Shown here piece by piece: positions 53,636 to 61,683 of a DNA stretch of 64,000 nucleotides. How positions within the stretch are numbered: the stretch's first letter is position 1; every line of letters begins with the position of its first letter. The DNA comes from GCA-002282575 sp964606405. Its GTDB lineage: Bacteria; Pseudomonadota; Gammaproteobacteria; Thiomicrospirales; Thiomicrospiraceae. A program made the translations under genes and the position numbers. The stretch lies in contig CAZSGH010000005.1 of the NCBI GenBank assembly GCA_964606405.1, positions 1 to 64,000 of the forward strand, given 5' to 3'. Under the pieces are notes generated by a model that searched no databases, had not been told where the DNA came from, and saw only the letters and a list, made by a program, of their open reading frames with translations.

Positions 53636-54965
53636 TTTCGATCTCCCCTGCACGATCGCTCTTCCACGCATGGACGCGCCACGTAACCATAGCGGTACGG
53701 TGGTATACGCCATTCGTACCAATGGTGTTACGCATTTGTACCATTGGTGGCTGAACATAACCTGTTTCATCCGTTGCACGGCTCATCAAGAAAATTTCAG
53801 AACCATCCCAGTCGAATTCGAGCTCAAAACGTGTCCATGCCTTAGGCAGAGCAACCGATGTGAACTTCGCTTCTTTCCAGTTCTTACCGCCGTCGATAGA
53901 AATATCAACGTGTGTAATACGACCACGACCAGACCAAGCAATACCCTTAGCCACATAACGACCAGGACCTGACATTTTGAAGTCTGGAGATGGGTAAGTG
54001 ATAACTGAGTTTGCTTCCATTGTCCAAGAGAAACGCTGGATGGTGCCATCAGGCATCAACTCAGAGTACTTAGACGATTCTTCACGGTGATGAAGTGGCT
54101 TGTCTGTTACTTTAATGCGACGTAGGTACTTAACCCACATGTTACCTTCACAACCTGGGACAACCAAGCGGATTGGGTAACCTTGACCTGGACGTAGTGC
54201 TTCACCGTTCATTGCATAGGCAACCATACAGTCATCTAATGCGATTTCCATTGGAATAGAACGGATCAAACCTGATGCGTCAGCGCCTTCTGGTAATAAC
54301 CAACGACCTTCTGGCTTAACACCAGCTTCTTTTAGTAATACAGACAAAGGTACGCCTGTCCATTCAGAACAAGACATCATACCGTGTGACCACTGTACAG
54401 AGTTAACCTGTACGCCTTTCCATTCTAGAGCGCCGTTAGCAGGACATTCTAAGAAGTAAACGCGAGACACAGAAGGCATGCGCTTCAAGTCGTCCATTGT
54501 GAACATCAAAGGACGTTCAACCAAACCGTGAATCACAAGTTTGTGTGTTGCTGGATCGATATCTGGCGCACCACCGTGGAAACGGTCAAAGTGTAAGCCG
54601 TTAGGTACGATAGTACCATGCATGCTTTGAATCGGCGTCATAGAAATAGACGCTAAGGTATCTGGTGTTAACCATTCCAAAGTACGCTTACGAACTTCTT
54701 TTTCGAAGGGAGAAGGCATGCTGTAGGTAGTCGACATAACGCCTTTACCCAACATGCGACGTTCTGCACCGTCTTCTAATACTTCAGTGATTTCTTTTTT
54801 GCCAGCGTATGGTTTTACCGCTGTTTTTGGGTCGTATGCAGCTTCTGCTGCTTTGGTGAACATCACCGTACCCGCTACTGCCAAACCGCCTTTAATGAAA
54901 GCACGACGCGTTTGCGTGCGGCTTTCTTCGGTCTGGACAGCGACTTTTTCTATAGTCTCAGACAT
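53622..54965 (-). CDS. soxC: SoxC-like sulfite/sulfane dehydrogenase molybdenum subunit
   Basis: A periplasmic sulfite-oxidase-family enzyme. ATG 54965 has an AAGGAG site and gives 447 residues; the upstream open frame lacks one. The Tat signal is TRRAFIKGG (about 19-27). Family parts: TPIQSMHGTIVPNGLHFDRF, VERPLMFTMDDLKRMPSVSR, the molybdenum ligand Cys174 in FLECPANGALEW, SCSEWTGVPLSVLLKEAGVK, and a dimerisation domain with HVDISIDGGKNW. It is paired with the cytochrome gene, as in soxCD and sorAB. With the Sox carrier proteins absent here, free sulfite oxidation is also possible. Confidence 0.85.
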   Translation of the reverse strand: MSETIEKVAVQTEESRTQTRRAFIKGGLAVAGTVMFTKAAEAAYDPKTAVKPYAGKKEITEVLEDGAERRMLGKGVMSTTYSMPSPFEKEVRKRTLEWLTPDTLASISMTPIQSMHGTIVPNGLHFDRFHGGAPDIDPATHKLVIHGLVERPLMFTMDDLKRMPSVSRVYFLECPANGALEWKGVQVNSVQWSHGMMSCSEWTGVPLSVLLKEAGVKPEGRWLLPEGADASGLIRSIPMEIALDDCMVAYAMNGEALRPGQGYPIRLVVPGCEGNMWVKYLRRIKVTDKPLHHREESSKYSELMPDGTIQRFSWTMEANSVITYPSPDFKMSGPGRYVAKGIAWSGRGRITHVDISIDGGKNWKEAKFTSVALPKAWTRFELEFDWDGSEIFLMSRATDETGYVQPPMVQMRNTIGTNGVYHRTAMVTWRVHAWKSDRAGEIENVQY

Positions 54966-55132
54966 GAATTGCTCCTTAATAGATGCCTTCTGCACCACGC
55001 CAATTGCCAAACTGACGACAATCTGCACAGCAGACCGTTTGCGAATGTTACTCTCTTAGAAGCATATTAGCAACTGCTAAAGCGATTCAATATTTGAGGG
55101 GTCGATAAGATAATTTTATGACTAAGTATGAG

Positions 55133-55984
55133 CTATTCGCTTTCCCAGTCTCCTTCGTTCAAGACGAAGGTTTTGCTCGCCTTTGTGCATGCTTGTTGGC
55201 AAGCTGTTTTTGCTTTCTCAAATGTGTCTTCGGCTGTTTTACCAATAGTCAACGGAATGATGCCAGCGCAAACCTGCCATGCAGGTAAGTCAGTATCAGG
55301 ATAATCATCATGGTAACACTGAATTTCTTCTAATAGTTTTTGCGTGATTTGTTCGGCATGCGCTAGATCGCAACCACGAAGGAGTAGAATAAAACAATCT
55401 ATGTCGGAGCGCGCCAAAAGGTCTCTATTGCGAATATGTGGTGATAGCAATGCAGTAATATCCGTCATGAGGCTTTCAATTTGTTCAGGCTGTGCTGTGC
55501 GGATATGGTCATTGTTTTTTTGCGTGATTTGGATTTTAACCAAGCTGTGAGGGTTGCTTAAGTAAGATTGTTTTAGTAAAGGGATAAGTTGTTGAATGAG
55601 CATGTTACGATCAGGGAGACCTGTGCTAGTGTCGAACGTGCGCAAAGATGTCGTCACTGGGCACCAGATTAATGCAATATTGTCTGGTTCGTTCAAGCTG
55701 GGTAAGTGTATTTTTCGAACACGCTCTCCACAAATAAATCCGCGCTTTAGACCATCGTTGTCGATTGCTTTTAGACAAATGCCGTGAGTATTTTCTTGTG
55801 TTTGATCGTCTAATATGAAATGTTCGTGTATTTGTTGGTTACGCAGCTGCTCCAGTGGTACACCCAACGAATGACAAGCACTTGAGTTTGCATGTAGAAC
55901 TTGACCCTTGTGGTCGAGCAGAACAACGGCTTCCTCAAGAATGTTGATGAGTATTATTTCGCGCTGTTGTTGATTAATATTCAT
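55133..55984 (-). CDS. PAS and degenerate GGDEF domain protein
   Basis: A 283-residue soluble protein. Residues about 8-105 are PAS-like (ILEEAVVLLDHKGQVLHANS, SACHSLGVPLEQL). Residues about 118-275 follow the GGDEF fold (DTSTGLPDRNMLIQQLIPLL), but the active site reads RSDIDCF instead of GGDEF, so it should not make c-di-GMP. It probably works as a sensor or binding partner. It is a single gene, with its promoter in the gap before the MidA-type gene. Confidence 0.75.
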   Translation of the reverse strand: MNINQQQREIILINILEEAVVLLDHKGQVLHANSSACHSLGVPLEQLRNQQIHEHFILDDQTQENTHGICLKAIDNDGLKRGFICGERVRKIHLPSLNEPDNIALIWCPVTTSLRTFDTSTGLPDRNMLIQQLIPLLKQSYLSNPHSLVKIQITQKNNDHIRTAQPEQIESLMTDITALLSPHIRNRDLLARSDIDCFILLLRGCDLAHAEQITQKLLEEIQCYHDDYPDTDLPAWQVCAGIIPLTIGKTAEDTFEKAKTACQQACTKASKTFVLNEGDWESE

Positions 55985-56104
55985 GAGAGCATTCCATTTG
56001 TTTTTTTGTTACATTGTTTAGTCTACACCAAAATAAGGGTGATGGTGCAAGAGGGTATTTGTTTATAATGCGCCATAATTGACATTAAATTGAGAAGACG
56101 TGTT

Positions 56105-57298
56105 GTGAGACAAGTTAAAACAGGTATTGCTCAGTTGCCACAGCCTAATGCTGAACAACTGGCATTAAGTGCTGGTTTGGTAAAGATAATTAAACGAAGC
56201 TTGCATCATGATGAAGGGTTGAGTTTTGCTCGATTTATGGAGCAAGCTTTATATGCACCAGCCTTGGGCTACTATGCCAATGGGTTGGCAAAGTTTGGCG
56301 CTGGGGGAGACTTCATCACCGCGCCAGAGGTTTCGTCTTTATTTGGTCGGTGTGTCGGTAGGCAAATTGCTGAAGTCTTGATGCGTTTATCGAATGGTTC
56401 GGTGCTTGAGTTGGGTGCTGGGTCGGGTGCTTTGGCAGAGGCAATTTTGTTGGAGTTGTCCGAGCTTGATTGTTTGCCCGTTAATTATGCTATTTTGGAG
56501 CCGAGTGCATCGTTGCAACAGCGGCAAAAAGAGCGGCTTTCTTCTGTTTTGCCTGAGGATATGATGGCGCGTTTGATCTGGCTGGATCGTCTGCCAGAAG
56601 ACTTTACGGGTGTGATTGTTGGTAATGAGGTCGTTGATGCCTTGCCTGTCGAAATCGTGCGTTTGATGCCTGATGATGCGCAACAAGCCTTTGTGTGTTG
56701 GGATGAAGCTACTGAACGCTTTGATTGGGATTGGCAGCATATTGTGCAGCCTGAATTGCAAGCATCGGTTAATCAGCTGCGTGCGATGATCGGGGCGGTG
56801 AGTAGTCACGGCTATGTAACCGAGTTGCGCCCTATTTTGCCAGCTTGGATGGCTTCTTTGTCGCAAGCGTTGCACCAAGGAGCGATTTTATTCATTGATT
56901 ATGGTTATTCTCGTCGAGAATATTATAACCCTAGTCGTTGGATGGGCAGCTTGCGTGCGCATTATCAGCAGCGTGCACATAATGATCCTTTTTGGTTTCC
57001 TGGTCTACAAGACTTAACCGCTCATGTGGATTTTACCGCATTGGCAGAAGCTGGCTTTGCAGCAGGGTTAACTGTTGCGGGCTATACAACGCAATCCAAT
57101 TTTTTATTGGCGTTGGGATTGCTGGATTTGGTTGACCCACATGCAGATGTCGTAACGCATTTAAAGCTCGCGCAACAAATTAAAACACTCACCATGCCCG
57201 ATGAAATGGGAGAAAACTTTAAGGCGATGGCGTTTACGAAAGACAGTGATGGTCGGTTAACAGGTTTTTCATTGCGTGACTTAAGGGTGAATCTCTAA
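56105..57298 (+). CDS. MidA/NDUFAF7-family SAM-dependent methyltransferase
   Basis: Related to the mitochondrial arginine methyltransferase needed for complex I assembly; the bacterial substrate is unknown. GTG 56105 behind GAGAAG is chosen (397 residues); an in-frame TTG at 56090 is also possible. Seen: FARFMEQALYAPALGYYANG, AGGDFITAPEVSSLFGRCVG, LELGAGSGALAEAIL (SAM site), VIVGNEVVDALPVEIVRL, and ILFIDYGYSRREYYNPSRW. A repeat B copy follows. The family is named COG1565. Confidence 0.9.
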   Translation: MRQVKTGIAQLPQPNAEQLALSAGLVKIIKRSLHHDEGLSFARFMEQALYAPALGYYANGLAKFGAGGDFITAPEVSSLFGRCVGRQIAEVLMRLSNGSVLELGAGSGALAEAILLELSELDCLPVNYAILEPSASLQQRQKERLSSVLPEDMMARLIWLDRLPEDFTGVIVGNEVVDALPVEIVRLMPDDAQQAFVCWDEATERFDWDWQHIVQPELQASVNQLRAMIGAVSSHGYVTELRPILPAWMASLSQALHQGAILFIDYGYSRREYYNPSRWMGSLRAHYQQRAHNDPFWFPGLQDLTAHVDFTALAEAGFAAGLTVAGYTTQSNFLLALGLLDLVDPHADVVTHLKLAQQIKTLTMPDEMGENFKAMAFTKDSDGRLTGFSLRDLRVNL

Positions 57299-57411
57299 TA
57301 ATCGCACTTCGTGCAATTTTAGAGATTTCATCTTTTTCTTCTGGTGGAAGGGAACAAGTCAAGAGCTTATAGGGGCTAGTAGTCTAGCCCTTCCCCCAGA
57401 CCCCTATCCCT
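57293..57411. repeat. Dispersed repeat family B, copy 8 (diverged)
   Basis: CTCTAATAATCGCACTTCGT, TCTTCTGGTGGAAGGGAAC and CTAGCCCTTCCCCCAGACCC. It overlaps the last codons of the MidA-type gene. Confidence 0.6.
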
Positions 57412-57515
57412 TTTTTGTTTTTAGTAAGATAAGATGCTTGTGTTCTTTTTCTGTTGTTGGTCGGCATAGTATTTGCTTTAACTGTCGTAACAAACGCGAT
57501 GGTGAGGCAAAGACA

Positions 57516-58967
57516 ATGAATTTATATGGTATTTCACAAACACAAGAAATTGAACGCTTAGCGATTGCTAGTGGTTTATCATCGTTGTTATTAATGAAGC
57601 GTGCTGGTTTTCGTGCTTTTTCTTTGGCTGAGCAATGGTTTCCTCAAACCAAACGCGTTTATGTGCTTTGTGGTGCCGGCAATAATGGTGGTGATGGGTT
57701 GGCTTTTGCCCAGTACGCTTTTTTAGCAGGTTGGCAGGTCGATGTGGGTTTGGTTGTGTCTCCAGCACAAGTCAAGGCGGGAGAAGCGGTTGCTGTCTTG
57801 TCGGAACTTGCGGCGTTAGGGGTAATGCCCAAACCTTACGATGCGCAACTCTGTGCTCAGGCAGATTTAATTGTTGACGCCTTAATGGGGATCGGGTTAA
57901 AAGCACATCTGTCGGCTGAAATGACTGCACTGATTGCCAGTGTCAATGCTTTTGCTAAGCCCGTGTTAGCCTTAGATGTGCCCTCGGGGTTGAGTGCTGA
58001 TACGGGTATGTCGCATGGTGATGCGATTGTGGCACAGCGCACGGTGACCTTTTTAACGCACAAACAAGGATTGGTCAGTGCGGATGGTCCTGATTTGGCA
58101 GGCGAAGTACGAGTCGAATCGCTCGGTGTGCCAGAGTCCATTTATGAGTCGGTTCGTCCTGTTTCTAAATTATTGCATATAGAACAAACCGAAACAGGGC
58201 TCGCGCCACGCAAAAAGAATGTGCATAAGGGGCTTTTTGGTCAGGCGTTGGTTGTTGGTGGCGATACGGGCATGTTGGGTGCTGTGATGTTGGCAGGTCA
58301 GGCTTGTGCTCATGCGGGAGCTGGTGTTGTACGGGTGATTACGCGTGCAGAGTCTGCGCCTTGGGTAACCATGAAGTGTCCGGAAGTGATGGCGTATGGT
58401 GACCGCCAGTTGCCTGATTTTGTTGCTCGTGCTACGGTTGTCGCGATTGGTCCTGGTTTGTCTGTGACGCCCTGGGCAAACCAATTATGGCAACAGGTCT
58501 TGTTATCAGATAAGCCTAAAGTTGTTGATGCAGGCGCTTTGCGCCTGCTGGCAGAGCAGCCAACGCATCGTGACGATTGGGTTTTAACGCCACATCCTGG
58601 CGAAGCTGCAGCCTTGTTAGGTGTTTCAACGGATGATGTGCAAAAAGATCGATTGGCTGCTATCGTCGCATTACATCAAAAATTTGGTGGCGTCATTGTG
58701 TTAAAGGGTTCTGGTACATTGGTGTATGACGGTAAAGAAGCGCAAATTTGCGACTTTGGTGATGGCGCTATGAGTACAGCAGGTATGGGAGATGTTTTGT
58801 CGGGCATTATTACGGCCTTGATTGCACAAGGTGCTTCTTTAATGCAGGCTGCTGTCGAAGGGGTTATGATGCATGCGCGAGCTGGTGAGGCACTTGCTGC
58901 TCAGTCTCGAGTGGTTGTGGCATCGGATATGGTGGAGCATATCAGTCGTCATAATTTTAAGGGCTAA
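57516..58967 (+). CDS. nnr: Bifunctional NAD(P)HX epimerase / ADP-dependent dehydratase
   Basis: Repairs hydrated NADH and NADPH. ATG 57516 with a GAGG site gives 483 residues (MNLYGISQTQEIERLAIASG). The N-terminal epimerase (about 1-210) shows VYVLCGAGNNGGDGLAFAQY and LDVPSGLSADTGM; the C-terminal ribokinase-like dehydratase (about 225-480) shows HKGLFGQALVVGGDTGMLGA, TPHPGEAAALLG, VLKGSGTLVYDG and GDGAMSTAGMGDVLSGIITA. Single gene between repeat B and the sulfur-globule-like gene. Confidence 0.95.
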   Translation: MNLYGISQTQEIERLAIASGLSSLLLMKRAGFRAFSLAEQWFPQTKRVYVLCGAGNNGGDGLAFAQYAFLAGWQVDVGLVVSPAQVKAGEAVAVLSELAALGVMPKPYDAQLCAQADLIVDALMGIGLKAHLSAEMTALIASVNAFAKPVLALDVPSGLSADTGMSHGDAIVAQRTVTFLTHKQGLVSADGPDLAGEVRVESLGVPESIYESVRPVSKLLHIEQTETGLAPRKKNVHKGLFGQALVVGGDTGMLGAVMLAGQACAHAGAGVVRVITRAESAPWVTMKCPEVMAYGDRQLPDFVARATVVAIGPGLSVTPWANQLWQQVLLSDKPKVVDAGALRLLAEQPTHRDDWVLTPHPGEAAALLGVSTDDVQKDRLAAIVALHQKFGGVIVLKGSGTLVYDGKEAQICDFGDGAMSTAGMGDVLSGIITALIAQGASLMQAAVEGVMMHARAGEALAAQSRVVVASDMVEHISRHNFKG

Positions 58968-59087
58968 CCAAAAAAATTTAATGGCAAAAATTCATTTTTT
59001 CTAATGCATTTTTATGAAGACTAAGCAATACTTAGCATCGGTGAGTGAACGAATAGTTCATCGTAATGATAATAGGAGATATACAAT

Positions 59088-59525
59088 ATGAAAAAATGGA
59101 TGGCGATTGCAACAGCAGCGTTAACATTAGGTGTTGCACAGTCAGCTTCCGCTGGTTGGAACGATAATTGGGGTGGTGGTAACGGTTACAATGATTACCC
59201 AACTTGGACACCAATGTATTGGATGGATGAAATGTTCAATACCTTTGATAATAATGATTTTGGTGGTGGTAATCGTCCATGGAATTGGGGACGTAATAAT
59301 GGCGGCTATAACAATGGCTATTATCCTCAGCAGGGTTATGGTTACGGTTATCCTCAGCAGGGTTACGGCTATCCACAGGGTGGTTATCAGCAGCCTTATG
59401 CCTATAGCCCATATGGTTATGCGCCACAGCAGCAAGCGCCTGCGTATCAGCAAAGCCCCTATGGCTATGCGCCATACGGATATGCGCCGCAGCAAGCTAT
59501 GCCAGCAGCGCCAGCTAATCGTTAA
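59088..59525 (+). CDS. Exported Tyr/Gly/Pro/Gln-rich protein resembling sulfur-globule envelope proteins
   Basis: A 145-residue protein with a clear signal peptide (cleavage after SASA, about residue 22). The mature N-terminus is rich in Trp, Asn, Gly and Asp and holds PTWTPMYWMDEMFNTFDNND, similar in kind to the Met/aromatic-rich start of SgpA/B/C proteins that coat sulfur globules of Thiotrichales and purple sulfur bacteria. The rest is repeats of YGYPQQG and PYGYAPQQ with a PAAPANR end. It has no catalytic motif. It has a GGAG site, a single-gene unit and a strong terminator, as expected for an abundant structural protein. The assignment is by composition and context, not by alignment. Confidence 0.65.
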   Translation: MKKWMAIATAALTLGVAQSASAGWNDNWGGGNGYNDYPTWTPMYWMDEMFNTFDNNDFGGGNRPWNWGRNNGGYNNGYYPQQGYGYGYPQQGYGYPQGGYQQPYAYSPYGYAPQQQAPAYQQSPYGYAPYGYAPQQAMPAAPANR

Positions 59526-59544
59526 TTGCGATTGTCCTGTTAAG

Positions 59545-59571
59545 AAGCCCGCGTTAATCGCGGGTTTTTTT
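59545..59571 (+). terminator. Terminator after the sulfur-globule-like gene
   Basis: AGCCCGCG / CGCGGGTT stem with a TTAAT loop, followed by TTTTTTTA. Confidence 0.85.
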
Positions 59572-59645
59572 ATGCCTATTTTCTTGTTAGGGCATCATTG
59601 GCATTTATAATGTCGCTATTAAATGTTCGTTTTAAGGAATCAGTG

Positions 59646-60194
59646 ATGTCGGGTTTGATTATTTTGGATCGTGATGGGGTGATTAATCAGGATTCGGATG
59701 CTTATATTAAGTCGGCTGATGAGTTTGTTTTGTTGCCGAATACGGTGCAGGCAATTGTGGCATTGAAGCGCGCAGGGTATACCGTTGCAGTTGCAACCAA
59801 TCAGTCTGGATTGGCACGTGGTTTGTATGATGCCAAGACCTTGCACCTAATGCACCATAAGTTGCAAACATCTTTGGCTGCGCAAGGTCAGCAAGTGGAC
59901 TGGATGATGTATTCGCCACACTTACATAAAACGGCTTGTCGTAAACCGAATACAGGGATGTATCTGAGTATTGCATGGCGTTTCGGTTTGTCGAATCTAG
60001 CGAATGTGCCAGTGGTTGGGGATAGTTGGCGCGATTTGGAAGCAGCAATGGCAGTGGGTGCGCGTCCGATTTTAGTGAAGACGGGTAAGGGTATGTTGAC
60101 ACTCAGTAAGCATGCGGCTGATATTGAGCAGTACCAAATTCCAGTTGCTGACGATTTGTTGGCTGCAGTACGTTTATTGGGAGTGAGTCTCTAA
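59646..60194 (+). CDS. gmhB: D-glycero-beta-D-manno-heptose 1,7-bisphosphate 7-phosphatase
   Basis: HAD phosphatase of the ADP-heptose route for lipopolysaccharide core. ATG 59646 behind AAGGAA gives 182 residues. Seen: LILDRDGVINQDSDAYIKSA (nucleophile DxD), VAVATNQSGLARGLY, MMYSPHLHKTACRKPNTGMY and VVGDSWRDLEAAMAVGARP. The usual CPH-type zinc loop (CxH...CxC) is reduced: it reads SPHLHKTACRKP with a single Cys. The gene lies before plsC, an order known from other Gammaproteobacteria. Confidence 0.93.
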   Translation: MSGLIILDRDGVINQDSDAYIKSADEFVLLPNTVQAIVALKRAGYTVAVATNQSGLARGLYDAKTLHLMHHKLQTSLAAQGQQVDWMMYSPHLHKTACRKPNTGMYLSIAWRFGLSNLANVPVVGDSWRDLEAAMAVGARPILVKTGKGMLTLSKHAADIEQYQIPVADDLLAAVRLLGVSL

Positions 60195-60341
60195 AAATCG
60201 CGCATTGAGTCCTCTTTTGCTTGTTTTTAGATTTTCCAAGTTTATTTTTTGGCTGAAGGAAGGGATTTAATTGATGGGTTACATGCTATTTTGGCTTTCC
60301 CTTCCTTCAGACCTCCTACCCGTTTAGGTTTTAGAAGCGAC
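60189..60341. repeat. Dispersed repeat family B, copy 9 (inverted)
   Basis: CTCTAAAAATCGCGC... at the left, GGCTGAAGGAAGGGATTTAA in the middle and CCCTTCCTTCAGACCTCCTA CC-type end at the right, i.e. the family read from the other strand. It lies between gmhB and plsC. Confidence 0.8.
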
Positions 60342-60354
60342 CAGGAGTTGTTCG

Positions 60355-61044
60355 ATGATCGTATTGCGTTCAGTATTGTTTCAGTTGGGTTATGCGCTAA
60401 GTACGATTTTCTTTTCGTTAGTCAGTTTGCCCTTGTGGTTGGTGAGTAAGTCGTTGCGCTATCACATCATGACCTATATGGCGCGTTCGGTGATCTGGTG
60501 GTTGCGAGTAACCTGCGGTTTAAGCTATCGCGTCAATGCACCGCATGGTTTGCCCAGTGAGGCTTGCGTGGCGCTTGTGCGTCATGAGTCGGCATGGGAG
60601 ACTTTTGCTTTGCAGGAAATACTGCCACGTCAGGCGTGGGTACTTAAGCGCGAGTTGTTAAAAATTCCGTTTTTTGGTTGGGGGTTGCGTGCCATGTGGC
60701 CGATTGCTATTGATAGGGGTGCTGGGCGAGCGGCCTTAAAGCAAGTCATCGATCAAGGCAAGGAGCGTCTTGCCGACGGTGCTTGGGTTGTGGTGTTTCC
60801 TGAGGGAACACGTATGCCAGCGGGCGAGTTAGGAAAGATGAATATCGGTGGTGCAATGTTGGCAGAAAAGGCACAAGTACCTGTTGTGCTTGTTGCACAC
60901 AATGCGGGACGGTTTTGGGCGAAGGGCGCTTTCCACATTCATGCTGGTATGATTGATGTTCATGTGTCAGACGTGTTACCCGTTGGGTTAAGTGCACAAG
61001 AGATTAATGCACAGGCAGAGGCTTTTTTTAAAGAGCACCTATGA
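60355..61044 (+). CDS. plsC: 1-acyl-sn-glycerol-3-phosphate acyltransferase
   Basis: Makes phosphatidic acid for phospholipids at the inner membrane. The 229-residue protein starts at ATG 60355 behind AGGAG. An N-terminal hydrophobic part (about 1-35) anchors it. Motif I is RHESAWETF (His-X4-Glu, a known variant of HX4D), then GWGLRAMWPIAIDRGAGRAA, and motif III FPEGTRMPAGELGKMNIGGA. Confidence 0.93.
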   Translation: MIVLRSVLFQLGYALSTIFFSLVSLPLWLVSKSLRYHIMTYMARSVIWWLRVTCGLSYRVNAPHGLPSEACVALVRHESAWETFALQEILPRQAWVLKRELLKIPFFGWGLRAMWPIAIDRGAGRAALKQVIDQGKERLADGAWVVVFPEGTRMPAGELGKMNIGGAMLAEKAQVPVVLVAHNAGRFWAKGAFHIHAGMIDVHVSDVLPVGLSAQEINAQAEAFFKEHL

Positions 61045-61103
61045 CAATGCAATAGCGTCTGCAGCTTTTTTGCAGTTTTGTCATAAAAAACTTTCTTTTT
61101 TCT

Positions 61104-61130
61104 CTTGAATTCGGTGTTTATAAGCACCAT
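61104..61130 (+). promoter_or_regulatory. Probable heat-shock (sigma-32) promoter of groESL
   Basis: CTTGAA at 61104-61109, 15 bases of spacer, then CACCAT at 61125-61130 followed by AAAC. This fits the CTTGAA / CCCCAT-T pattern of RpoH promoters. It lies about 70 bases upstream of the groES start. Confidence 0.6.
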
Positions 61131-61197
61131 AAACAGCAATGAACAGGGCTTGCCATACGTGGCGAGTCAACTTTTTAACATAGGAGTTATCTTAATT

Positions 61198-61485
61198 ATG
61201 AATCTACGTCCCCTGAGTGACCGTGTTGTTGTCCGTCGTATGGAAGAAGAAAAAACCACCGTTGGCGGCATCTTGTTACCAGATAGCGCAAAAGAAAAGC
61301 CAGCAAAAGGCGAAATCTTAGCTGTTGGCGAAGGTAAGCGTTCTGATAACGGCACAGTTATCCCGATGAGCGTTAAAGTTGGCGATAATGTTTTGTTTGG
61401 CAAGTATGCAGGTCAGGAAGTTAAAGTTGATGGCGCTGATGTGTTGGTAATGCGTGAAGATGACATCATCGCCATCCTAGGCTAA
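61198..61485 (+). CDS. groES: Co-chaperonin GroES
   Basis: The lid of the GroEL folding chamber. ATG 61198 gives the family start MNLRPLSDRVVVRRMEEEKT and 95 residues; the open frame to 61105 is read-through of the leader. Seen: the mobile loop EEEKTTVGGILLPDSAKEKP, and VLFGKYAGQEVKVDGADVLV. A repeat A copy separates it from groEL. Confidence 0.98.
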   Translation: MNLRPLSDRVVVRRMEEEKTTVGGILLPDSAKEKPAKGEILAVGEGKRSDNGTVIPMSVKVGDNVLFGKYAGQEVKVDGADVLVMREDDIIAILG

Positions 61486-61487
61486 TT

Positions 61488-61606
61488 AAACCTACTGCGC
61501 AGACATCTTGGGTTGTTGCTGTGGTGCTCACACTGCGTCATGTACTGATGTACATTCCTTGTGTTGTGCGCCTAGCGCCTACAATTTTGTCTGCTCGTGA
61601 CGGTTT
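61488..61606. repeat. Dispersed repeat family A, copy 3, inside the groESL operon
   Basis: AAACCTACTGCGCAGACATC ... GTACTGATGTACAT ... TGCTCGTGACGGTTTA. It lies right after the groES stop codon and makes the gap to groEL about 200 bases, unusually long for this operon. Confidence 0.8.
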
Positions 61607-61683
61607 ATCGCTTTACGGTTTAGTTGCCGTAACAGTTTATGATTAGTAAAGAAACAATTTAGTTAAAATTTAAGGAATTTAAA

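Noticed and set aside
59131..59610. Overlapping plus-strand frame of 159 codons at the sulfur-globule-like gene, and minus-strand frame 59142-59495
   Set aside because: Low-complexity repeats keep several frames open. Only the frame at 59088 has a ribosome site and a signal peptide.
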